Origin: Actinernus sp. WN-2022
Taxonomy: Eukaryota > Cnidaria > Anthozoa > Actiniaria > Actinernidae
Assembly: GCA_030867875.1 (NCBI GenBank)
Contig: JAOWCC010001501.1
Span: 17,451,524 to 17,515,523, forward strand
Direction of reading: 5' to 3'
Length of the DNA stretch: 64,000 nucleotides
Shown: one piece after another, positions 45,501 to 57,500 of the stretch
How positions within the stretch are numbered: the first letter of the stretch is position 1
Layout of the letters: each line of letters starts with the position of its first letter
Notes under the pieces: model-generated
Told to the model about the DNA's origin: nothing
Databases searched by the model: none
What the model saw: the letters and a program-made list of their open reading frames with translations, nothing else
Position numbers and translations under genes: made by a program

Positions 45501-48500
45501 GAGTTAAATGGCTTCCCTGTGAACCAATGACAAACCAAAGCAAATTAAAACCAAAACCAATTTGCATTTGGTTTTACTTTGGATTCTGATTGGTTGGTTT
45601 ACTTTCTCTGCCAATAGGAGAGCTTATTAAACGCAAAACCAAAACATGTCCGACAGTCAATTGAAATCCGCTCTAAGAGCAGGTTGTTACGTACCTCTAC
45701 GTCGATAATCGATCCCGGAGTCCAAACAAAGAACGTTACAGTGCTTCTGTGGAATGAAAAAGACGACTGTAAATTTGGGAAAAGATTACAACTAGTAATA
45801 AATAAAATGCAGAAGCCTGCAAGACCAGTTTCATCATATGAAATTGATTTAATAAAACAATCAATGTAGTGTGTACCAGGAGCCCATACCCAGGAGCGTC
45901 CATGTCTCCTATATACAGGTGTCACAGGGTTTGTACAAGATTAGCTCAGTTACTTTTGTTATACCAAACAACTTGGCTGCCACGCTTTTGTGATTTGATT
46001 CCCTTAGGAAAAATTGCAACTCGGCAATATCGTAAACCGTTCTAAAAATAACCTAACTTGTGAAAATGCTGTGACATAGGCCTAGTATATGCGGGATGGA
46101 CGCTGTGACATAGGCCTAGTATGCGGGATGGACGTTGTGACATAGGCCTAGTATGTGGGATGGACGCTGTGACATAGGCCTAGTATGCGGGAGGATGGAC
46201 GTTGTGACATAGGCCTAGTATGCGGGATGGACGTTGTGACATAGGCCTAGTATGCGGGATGGACGCTGTGACATAGGCCTAGTATGCGGGATGGACGCTG
46301 TGACATAGGCCTAGTATGCGGGATGGACGCTGTGACATAGGCCTAGTATGCAGGATGGACGCTGTGACATAGGCCTAGTATGTGGGATGGACGCTCCTAG
46401 TTATGAGCTCCTGGTCTTACATATGCAAAATAAGGAAATCATATTTGTGACGTCATAAATATCTGTTCGCGCACTAATGACGTTATGATTACAGTGAATT
46501 ATTCTTATGCAATGCGCACTTACGTTAAATTCAGTCAGAGCACTCATTCTCGACTCTTCCCAGATTCTTCTCTTATTTCTTACTGCGCATGCTCGACAAA
46601 ATATTGACTTCGTCGAGCATGCGCGGTAAGAAATAAGAGGGTCTGGGTTCGAGAATGTCAGAGCACTGGCAAGGTTTCCCGATAATTGACTGAGCAATCA
46701 GAAACGGGTTTTTCAAAACACTCGGGAGTTCCAGCAAAATACATTTTTGTGGATCCTTTTGAGCCCTGATAGAGTTCGTAAGGAGTGGAATTGCTAAACA
46801 GATACCAACGCTGGTCTTGGCCGCTAAAGGACTGGCACTATTGTAGCATTGAGCTGAGAGTAGACCCTTTCAGCTTGCCTGTTTGTTGTCCCATTTCAGA
46901 CCACCTGACGTTTCCCTTGAGTAAAGTCTTCTGTATCCCAAGAGAAAATGTACCAATTACTATAATTGGAAAACGAAGGCACTGAATCCTCTGCAGAACT
47001 GTCACGTGGCCTGAAATGGGGCAACAAAGAGGCAAGCTGAAAGGGTCTATTTTAATTGTCACAATACGAGGGTGTATGTTCGCTTAGTATGGTGGTTATC
47101 ACGTTGGCTTTGATGACAGACGGTCATGGGTTCGGAATCCAAGAACACCGCATTTTGTTCTGTCTCTACTTTTTTTCTTTTGTTTACCTGTGAACCCTCG
47201 TCGTTTACCTGGGAACATGTTTTCGAAGTGGTTAGGATGATATTTGTGATTAGGGTTTGTGGTAGAGATTGAGTTTGAAGTGTATTGAGCGATTCCTGTC
47301 GTTAGGAGCGCGTGAACCCTGAACTTCGTTGCCCTATACCAACTTGCCATCATGCCGCAGTAGAGGAATGGCGTTCATGGAATTTCGCTGTTTAAAGAAG
47401 GGAAAGTTCACAGACTCCATTCCTCTCCTGTCTGGATTTCCGAGCTAGGGGGAGCCGGGGCGGTGCAGTGGTTAAGCCTCTCACTGATCTCTATGGCTCG
47501 GGTTCTATTCCCGATCGCGGCTCCATATATCAGTTGAGTTCGTTGGTATCTCGCCGTTACTTAGGGTTTTTCTCCGGCCGGGGTTCTTAGGTTTTCCTCC
47601 TCCACAAAAACTAGCACGCTACATTTCATATCGATCTGTGGTTTAGCCGAGTTTTGACTTTGCTCAACCGCTATTATACTCTTATCACCCTGAAACGAGC
47701 ATAAAACATTTAATAGCTAAACTGCATTAAACACAAACAACAGATCAGGGATGGGCATCTCGTTTATTGATACTTGTCGGACACGTATAATTACAGCAGT
47801 ATATAATGTTGCATGGCCAATCACGTCTGTATAGATGTGTAGTTAGTAATTTCTTCTGTTCTCAACATATATCCCGAAGAAAATTTAGGTATCAAGGTAG
47901 AGAAACGCCTTCGAATGATTCTTACATATTAATCACTCTTCTTATACACCCTCAACGCAATCCCAACGGGATTATGTAACTTGTTTATATAACATAACAA
48001 CATTCTGCATTAATTCCTACCCACTTGTGTACATTCCGTAACGCTAATAAATATATTTATACTCTTATCACCCTGAAACGAGCATAAAACATTTAATAGC
48101 TAAACTGCATTAAACACAAACAACAGATCAGGGATGGGCATCTCGTTTATTGATGCCCGACCTTCGATGATAAAGAAAGACCATGATGCAAGCTAAACAT
48201 TCAAACTTCTAGAAACTGAAAGCAAAGAACAAGGTTGTCTTGACGTACGTATCCATCTTTTGATCAGTACTATTTACTTTGACCTAAACAATAGTGTAAT
48301 GGTACTTGTAATAAGGTCTGTTTCAGCCATAAACACTTGTGAAACGATCCTATAAATATCAGTCTTACTCTTCAGCAATGATATACAGCTCGACAGAACT
48401 GTTATCGCAAAATTTGACATCGCAGTAGTACAAACTGGCTAACTCAGTGAAACGCGGTGTATGCTGTAACACAAATTGCGGTTTAGTGAAGTCTGAAAAA

Positions 48501-51500
48501 TTCACGGTAACATTCATTTCTGAAGTAACAGGCCCCTTCTTGGAGTTAGTTCAGATAATTTCCTTTTTTACCGGCTTAAAGAATATAACTGACGTACTAA
48601 TTTTGGAGCGCAAATGCTGGTAAAGCTGTAGAATTTCTACGCCCAATTATTTCCGTAAAATAGAGGCTCTTGTACTGAATATGGACAATTACATTGTTAG
48701 TAATAATCTTACAGCGCAACTGAAATCTCATAGAGACGGTAGAGGAGAAATTTCGGATAGGCCCAAATTATTGAAGGCTCTTGAATATATGTCCATTGTG
48801 TTAGCTTCCGCTTGAACAGCACGCAGGGGCGGCTGCTAACTTCCGTAACTGTGGATCCATAAAGCCATTAACTTTCAATGCAAATTAAACGCTTGTTCAC
48901 CTTGTAAAAGGAGATAAAAAACAATAATATATTAGAACAGGCCCAGTGGCCGCAACGTGATGCACAAACCACATTTCTCTATAATAAACAGGCTATTCAG
49001 TGTGTCGTTCCAGTGAACATAAAGTTAATGAGCCAGTGCTGTTATACTGCCGTTCTGTCTATACGGGCTTGTTATATAGCAGTAAAACTATGCTCCAACA
49101 GTAACAGAGATCGTGTGCTAAGTTTCAGAAACGAGCAATGATTTTATATTATATTAAACCAGTGTTCAAAGACTTTTCCATTCTAAACAGACAAAATCAC
49201 TATAGCAAATTATGTCTACCGTATTCCGTAACTAGTAGAATTAATGCCTTTACACTGGCTAGCAGTCTAGACCAGTTAAGATACTGCCGTACTCTCTAGC
49301 AGTCTAGATCGGCCAGTTAAAATAATTAGCGGTAATAAAATGCTCCATCGAGCAATAAAAACACTGTATCGTATTGAGTTGTATTGTTAAACTGCCATTC
49401 TCAACCTGAGACAAAATCAAAGTAAAATTAATGCCTTTTCACTGGCTAGCAGTCTAGACCAGTTAAGATACTGCCGTACTCTCTAGCAGTCTAGATCGGC
49501 CAGTTAAAATAATTAGCGGTAATAAAATGCTCCATCGAGCAATAAAAACACTGTATCGTATTGAGTTGTATTGTTAAACTGCCATTCTCAACCTGAGACA
49601 AAATCAAAGTAAAATTAATGCCTTTTCACTGGCTAGCAGTCTAGACCAGTTAAGATACTGCCGTACTCTCTAGCAGTCTAGATCGGCCAGTTAAAATAAT
49701 TAGCGGTAATAAAATGCTCCATCGAGCAATAAAAACACTGTATCGTATTGAGTTGTATTGTTAAACTACCATTCTCAACAGACAAAATCAATAGCAAAAT
49801 GTCTACCGTAAACCGTAACTAGTAGAATTAATGCCTTTACACTGGCTAGCAGTCTAGACCAGTTAAGATACTGCCGTACTCTTGCAGTCTATAGCCCGGC
49901 CAGTTAAAATAATTAGCGGTAATAAAATGCTCCATCGAGCAATAAAAACACTGTATCGTATTGAGTTGTATTGTTAAACTACCATTCTCAACAGACAAAA
50001 TCAATAGCAAAATGTCTACCGTAAACCGTAACTAGTAGAATTAATGCCTTTACACTGGCTAGCAGTCTAGACCAGTTAAGATACTGCCGTACTCTTGCAG
50101 TCTATAGCCCGGCCAGTTAAAATAATTAGCGGTAATAAATGCTCCATCGAGCAATAAAAACATTGTATCGTATTGAGTTGTATTATTAAACTGCCATTCT
50201 CAACAGACAAAATCAATGACAAATTGTCTAAATGTCATACCAGAAACTAATATATTGCCTTTACACTGGCAGTAGCAGACATGCTTTGCGATTCTTTTCT
50301 GTACTGGGAAATATCGGTACCAACGTAACGAGCAGCTAGAATTCACCAGCCAAACTTGCGGCCACGGAATCAATGCCTAGCATATCTGTATTTAAGTACT
50401 TTGAATAAAATCGAGGAACTTTACCGTTTTTAAAACTAGCAAAACAGTCGATTGGGAGCAAGGTCCCGGCCAGTAAGACGTAGCTGCACAAAATAAGAGT
50501 CTTTCACTCTCCAGTCTTAATAAACAACAACATAATCCGCATTCTTATTGAGAGTACGAGGTACCATTCTGGCTCGATGTCAGCGTTATTTACTTTGGCA
50601 CAATAGCATTTATCTAACACCTAATTTGTGCAAATGATCTTTCATGCTGCCAGAATAAACAAGTTTGAACTGCTTAATTGTCCATGAACCACTTGACAAT
50701 AGTATCGGATAGTAAGTGTACAAAATGATACAGGGCAAAATTAACATATTCTTTATTTCCATCCAAGTGAAGCTTGCTGAATGGTTTCATTTCTAGTGAG
50801 TCCCAATTCTTATGCATTACCATCGATATAAAGGCAGCACAACCGACATCACTGACACGTACATGTACGTGCGTCTGTATGAACGATTCTAGTTGGTAGA
50901 CGGACAGTATTCACAAGTGATTTCGACTAATATGGTTCGTCGGTGTGTTACGCTTCTAGAAGTGAATTCTCATAAAAAGCGTCCAGGATTACAAAGGAAT
51001 CCCACCTTGTCTAGCATTGATTACCGTCGTCTAGGTAAACGACTATCTTGATACTCAATATAATATACGCGAATATTGCAGTAACAGCTTCATACGTTTC
51101 AGTAGTGAATATGTTAGGACCAGTAGACAAAATAAATGGCAAAACAGTAAACTTCTAGTACTTCATAGCACCACCGAATGGCCAGGAAAAACCTAACACT
51201 TATTGATCTAGCGGGAAAATCTTAGTATGGTGATAACCCTATTTGACAAAAATTGCCGGTCGAATACAAAACATTGGCAAACACCCATACCATCATCTAG
51301 GTAAACAACTAATTTAAACGTTTTACAACGAGAATATTTCACTAGCAGTCTCATAAGTTAAGTGAATATGTAAGGACTTGAACTTGGACCAGTTGACAAG
51401 CCAAATGGCAAGACCGTAAACGTGTAGTATTTCGTAACAGCGCCGAATGGCCAGGAAAAACCTAACACTTACTGATCTAGCGAGAAAATCTCAATATGGT

Positions 51501-54500
51501 GATAACCAGGTTTAATATCAGACGAATAAAGCCAATTTGACGAAAGATCTAACAGACGATCAAGCATAGGCTTGGCATCTACAAATAACAGGCATTCGGA
51601 TATCTAAGGTTCTAATAAAAGCCTATTTTCACCGTTTGACTGAATCGAAACATACAATGGATTTACCACCGTAGGGGCGAAGCTGCATTCCACTACTGAT
51701 TCAACATCTAACAGAGCAATAGTAGCCTTCTGTACGAATTCACTGTTTTGAATTGCTAACTTATTGTTACTAAACCGCGCCAGGGCGGGAGTAGTACAAA
51801 ACGGAAAATTGTATTGCTCAAAAACAGTTTGCTGAATGAATTGAGCTCCTATAAAGTGCTCCCAAAACCCAAACATGTGAACTAGTCTTCCTTAGACCTT
51901 TTTCAGATATCACAATTTCCGCTGTATTACGCGTAGTTACGCTCAAGCGTGCTCATTGTCAAAGAATTGGAAATTTCAGACGACAGATTATACTTAGCTT
52001 TTCCTAGCCTGTGCACAGTATCTTCGTACTTCTTGTCCACCACACTTTCAATTGGTTGTGGTCGTACTTGTCGAGGCACCGCTATTGGTTATTTGGACTT
52101 GCTGCAAAATTCGCCAAGTGTCAAAGCTTCCCGCAGCTGAACACTTGTCCTTTGCCTGAAGACTCGTGGTGTAGCGAAAGGGTTGATACCGCGCTGAGAG
52201 ACATCCTGTACTGTTTATTCCCTCTGATCCTCGCACGTGGCTCTCTTTTCTGCGACACGACGTAGCTTCTTTTCAGCACTAAAATCTTCGGCCAGCTCAT
52301 CAGACTCTGTATTCTTCAGGAACTGTCCAGCCAGCAAAGCTTCCAAATTCGAAGAACCATGCAGTTGCTCTTTGAGGAGACTACGGGAGTTTCGGTTTTG
52401 CTTACCAGTTCTGGGTCCGACATCATAAATTTAGGTATCAAGGTAGAGAAACGCCTTCGAATGATTCTTACATATTAATCACTCTTCTTATACACCCTCA
52501 ACGCAATCCCAACGGGATTATGTAACTTGTTTATATAACATAACAACATTCTGCATTAATTCCTACCCACTTGTGTACATTCCGTAACGCTAATAAATAT
52601 ATTGGTTGTTTCAGGTACCGTTAAAAATTCAAAGTATTTTTGTATTTTGAAGAAACAATATACAACATAACATAAATGATACGACGAACGATAAAATTCA
52701 AAAATTACAATGTCGTAGAAACAAAATGATAAAAGGCAGGGTGACCACAACAGCTAAGGCCAATTAGTGCGGGTCCATGACACTAAATAATTAAATAAAT
52801 AGTCAGAACAAGAACTAATGATAATCATTCAGTTAACGGTAAGAAGGTAGACTGAAAACAACAAGTTAAAGGACTGAGCAAGCTACGGACAGAGTTACAT
52901 TTTACATAAACTGACTTCCATGTGCGCGGATTGTCTGGGTTATAAGATGCTTTTAGGGCTGATGTATATTGTAAAATGTGAGAATTGTAGGAGGGCAATG
53001 AAAGTGCTGGTTGGCGGGTTTCCTTGAATAAGATGTTCCAAATTCTATCATGTAGGATTTCTGATTCAAGCAAAATGGTATGTAAGGATATGCTTATTGC
53101 CGCAGCCTATTGTCTAGAGTTTGCTATCGTTCTTATGCGAATCGTACGTACACATTTTGTGGTACTGTTGGTTGTGATGAGACTTTCCGTTAGAGTTGTA
53201 CTCAACTAATTCGGAAGAGCTCACGACAACTTACAGTTCGTTCTATCCTGGGTTCAGGCAATGTACGATCGCTATACTAATATCGAGACAATAGCCCATC
53301 AAACGTTTTCTCTCGCATGTGATTGGTGGAATGGGGCACGTGACCCGATATTGTCTCTGCGACAAATATCAGCGATTATACCTTACAAATAATCCACTAA
53401 TCAAATGTGTGTATTAGGGTCACATGTCAGCCCAATATTTACACATTGGACAGCTATCAACTAGACAGCTCGTACGAGCTATTCGCCCTATAGACCTATC
53501 CCACGCGGCGGCCATCTTGGAATAAACCTATTGTTAATGCTTACCGAGGTTGGGTAAGCATTAATAGTTTTTTTTCCAAGATGGCCGCCGCGTGGGATAG
53601 GTCTATTGTGGTTATTGATTGGAGGATTATTTGTGCATTATAATAATACACTTATAGGATTCATCCACTCCCAATATTGAAGTCTCGACTGAAATGTTTT
53701 GCCATATTGGACTCGGATGAATCCAATTCACTCTGGTGGCCATTTTGGATTTAAAGCGAGGCAATCCTTTGTTTTTGCTAGGCTAAACTCGTTCTGATAT
53801 TGCCTCAGTGCGAGGCTAACCTAGCAAAAACAAAAGATTGCCTCGCTTTGAATCCAAAATGGCTACCAGGTGAAAAGAGTGAATACAATATACCTGTGAG
53901 CGTAGCGCACGCAATGCCTCCCGTAAAAGAAAACATTTGAAGGATGATGAAGATAAAACTACTCTGTGGCGTTGAAATGTGAACTGATATCAGTGTCTTT
54001 GGACATTATCTATTTCTCGAAACTCAGTTTTCACTGTTCGCTTCACGGAACAGATAATATTCGCGGACAAGACCTTTTTACAGTATGGAGGATGGAGTTG
54101 ACCCTGCACTGATACAAACCCTCTTTCTATGAATATGGATAGCTTTTGATTGTCATGCTAACGAGATACAAGGCTCTAACTAAGCTGTCTCAACTCCAGC
54201 CTCGATATCACAAAAGGATTGGTTGCCTTTCAAAATATAAATAAGACTATTATCAATTCATATTTGAACGCCGCAAGTAGGATATTCTTATATACCGGAC
54301 ATTATTATTTACAACTAAAACAATAAATTTATTACAACAATATATAAATTACAGTGCCGATCTAGATTAATTGAAATGTAAATCTGTAAATCTCATGCCT
54401 GCGTGGGAAGAAGTCTGATAACAATAGCATCAGAACGAGGCCAGGTGTCCAATGTCTTAGTTTCCATCGTACCGCACTGTTGTGTTCTTTTGTGTCATCA

Positions 54501-57500
54501 GAAAATGCGTATTAGCAAACTATCGATATATGCTTCACTTGACACGCACAAAGGTTTCAATATGAGGCACTAGTGTAAATGAAATTTATTATCTTCCCCG
54601 AGAATACCCGGGAAAATATAATAAATTTAATTTATCACGGAGCCTCACATTGAAACATTTGTGCGTGACAAGTGAAGCACATATCGAAAGTGGGCTATTC
54701 GAATCGTAATTCAGTGATTATTTTCTCTCCTCGTGATTAGTGGTGCCGCGTTACGTGAGCTGATAACCACTCACCCCCGGTAATAATCACATGATAACTC
54801 CCATGTGTGCGTACCATGGACCAGGGAAAGAAAAGGAGTTATTTAATTTGTTCAACTGATAAAGTATACACACACACAAATAACTATTTAACAATTAGAC
54901 TACGAGCTCGAAGTGTCCATCGAGGAACTATGGGCTGATAGTTGCCCAATGAAATTTGATGTTCTTAAAACAAATATTCGTTCTCGGGCTTTTATGCTAG
55001 TTTTCAGAACATAACATTTCCAAGGGAAACTGTCAGCCGATAGTTCCGAGACAAACACACTCTATTTGTCGTTATTGTTCATCAAATTGTCTTCCGCTCT
55101 CAGCGGGCACTATTATACAAATAGTGTGTCCGTCGAGTAACTATTATACAAATAGACTGTGTCCGTCGAGGAACTATCGGCTGATAGTTGCCCGCGGAAA
55201 TTTGATGTTCTGAACTTAAACAAATATAAGCCCGAGAACGAATATGCTGGTTTTAAGAACATCAAATTTCCAAGGGAAACTATCAGCCGATAGTTCCGAG
55301 ACAGACATGTAGTCTATTTGCGTTATTGTTCAACACAAAATTGTCTTTCGTGCTCAGCGGGCACTATTATACAAATAGACTGTGTCCGTCGAGGAACTAT
55401 CGGCTGATAGTTGCCCGCGGAAATTTGATGTTCTTAAAACAAATATAAGCCCGAGAACGAAGTTCGAGGGCTTATATGCTAGTTTTAAGAACATCAAATT
55501 TCCAAGGGAAACTATCAGCCGATAGTTCCGAGACAAACACAGTCTATTTGTCGTTATTGTTCATCACAAAATTGTCTTCCGCTCTCAGCGGGCACTATCG
55601 CCTGATAGTTTGCATCCGCGGACGACAACTATAACGACACGTGATCGCTCTTGGCTATTGAGCGCGCGCCAAAATTTTGTGGTGAACTATAACGCCTGAT
55701 AAACACTGGTATATAATCAACTATACGAACGCGCCTTTACTCTTTGAGCGTGACGCTTGATAGCAAGATCAGACTGAGGAAAAACAACTTATTGACTCGG
55801 CGGAGGCATCGTGATTTCAAAGAGGCTTTTTTTTGCTCTGACGAAGGGCTAGCGCTCGAAACGTCAGCTGCTACTCGCTTTCCACGGCGGTTAGCATACC
55901 TCAATCGACTTTAGTTGATTATATGCCAGTGTTTATCTTCTCCGCCGACGCAGACCAACACTAGTTTTTACAGGAACTAGTTACCTATCGTATCTATAAC
56001 GCCTGATAGTTTGCCTCCGGAGACGACAACTATCACGTCACATGATCGCTTTTAGCAAATGAGCGCGCGCCAACATTTTGTGGTGAACTTTTACGCCTGA
56101 TAGTTTTCCTCCGCTGACGACAACTATCACGTCACGTGATAAATTTTGGCCAATGAGCGCGCGCCAAAATTTTGTGGTGAACTATAACACAGGATAGATA
56201 GTGAGTAGAGGAGCCAATCAGATCGATGGATTTGCAATAGAATACTAGTGTGTTTATACTAAAACAAAATAGACATGAAAACCCTGACTCACCTTCAAAA
56301 TCGGAATAAAAGGTACAAAGTTACTTCTTTGTAGTCCATTCTTGTATAAATCTTAAAAAGTAAGAAGAACAAATAGTCAGTGACAACTGGGTGCGTAAAG
56401 GTATTGTAGAGTATTCTTAGTGTATTTTCCAAGCCTTTTGTAGCATGGCATCTATTCATGGGGGAATATAATTTATATGTCAGTTGAGGAACGAAATTGA
56501 CAAATACTATTAAGTCTGGGGAGATAGGTGCAAAGAAGTGATAGAAGTATGAGATCTCCCGTGTAAAATTATGCTCGGGATGTCTTTCATACTTCAGTCT
56601 GTCACTTAATGGACGGTAGTAGCCAGGCTATTAAAATTGACTGAAATATTGATATCTAAAAAAATGATAGAAGTACAAATGTATGTGAGATCTCCCATGT
56701 AAAATGTAAAATTATGCCTGTGCTGTCTTTCATAATTCTGTCACTTAATGGACGGTAGAAGGACGGATAGTAATGGACGGTAGTTAAGCCAGGCTATTAC
56801 CATTGACTGAAATATTGATACTCTAAACAAGTAATAGAAGTACGTGAGATCTTCCATGTAAAATGTAAAATTATGCTTGTGCTGTCTTTCATAATTCTGT
56901 CACTTAATGGACGGTAGAAGGACGGATAGTAATGGACGGTAGTTAAGCCAGGCTATTACCATTGACTGAAATATTGATACTCTAAACAAGTAATAGAAGT
57001 ACGTGAGATCTTCCATGTAAAATGTAAAATTATGCTTGTGCTGTCTTTCATAATTCTGTCACTTAATGGATGGTAGAAGGACGGATAGTAATGGACGGTA
57101 GAATGGACTATATCCGGCTTTTCTCTTCATCAAGGCACTTCCGAAACCCGTTAACGCAAAGAACAGAACTTTATTTTCAAATAAGGCACTTTCGTGCACC
57201 TCATGGTATGAATGAACACTTTTCGTTCATTTCATTTTAGAATTCACACATTCGCTCATAATTAGATCGGCAGTTTTCATTACTTTATTCATCAACACTT
57301 TATCATTTCTATTTGTTGGCACAATTTCCTTTGATCCTTGATCCATCCGAGTACATGCTTCCTCACCGGTAAACATGTACTTATAAACCGTTTCCCCCGG
57401 GTGTACAGTACAAACATGCTTACCATCAGGATGTCTATTAGATGTCGCCACAACTACTACACCTTTGTCAAACAGAGCAGTGAACAATCTCTTGAGGATC

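Larger units (their letters stand above)
47674..52603 (-). mobile_element. Ngaro/PAT-like (DIRS-order) element with split direct repeats
   Basis: Read on the - strand the order is repeat A1 (52603-52427), interior, B1 (48154-48057), A2 (48057-47881), spacer, B2 (47771-47674). A1/A2 are 177 bp and identical; B1/B2 are 98 bp and identical. This split-direct-repeat plan defines Ngaro/PAT-type tyrosine-recombinase retrotransposons. The interior holds a broken RT with YLDD and a satellite. No tyrosine recombinase was recognised. It is 4.93 kb, in an AFG1L intron and in the gene's sense. Confidence 0.8.
55590..56190. repeat. About 95-bp repeat (3 copies) interrupted by a Penelope-like end
   Basis: Units contain GCCTGATAGTTTGC, GACGACAACTAT and GAGCGCGCGCCAAAATTTTG, with starts near 55600, 55996 and 56091. 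The stretch between the first and second copies holds 55701-55985. Confidence 0.8.

Noticed and set aside
45599..45925. 108-codon - strand frame
   Set aside because: It overlaps the AFG1L exon at 45695-45746 in another frame; no homology of its own.
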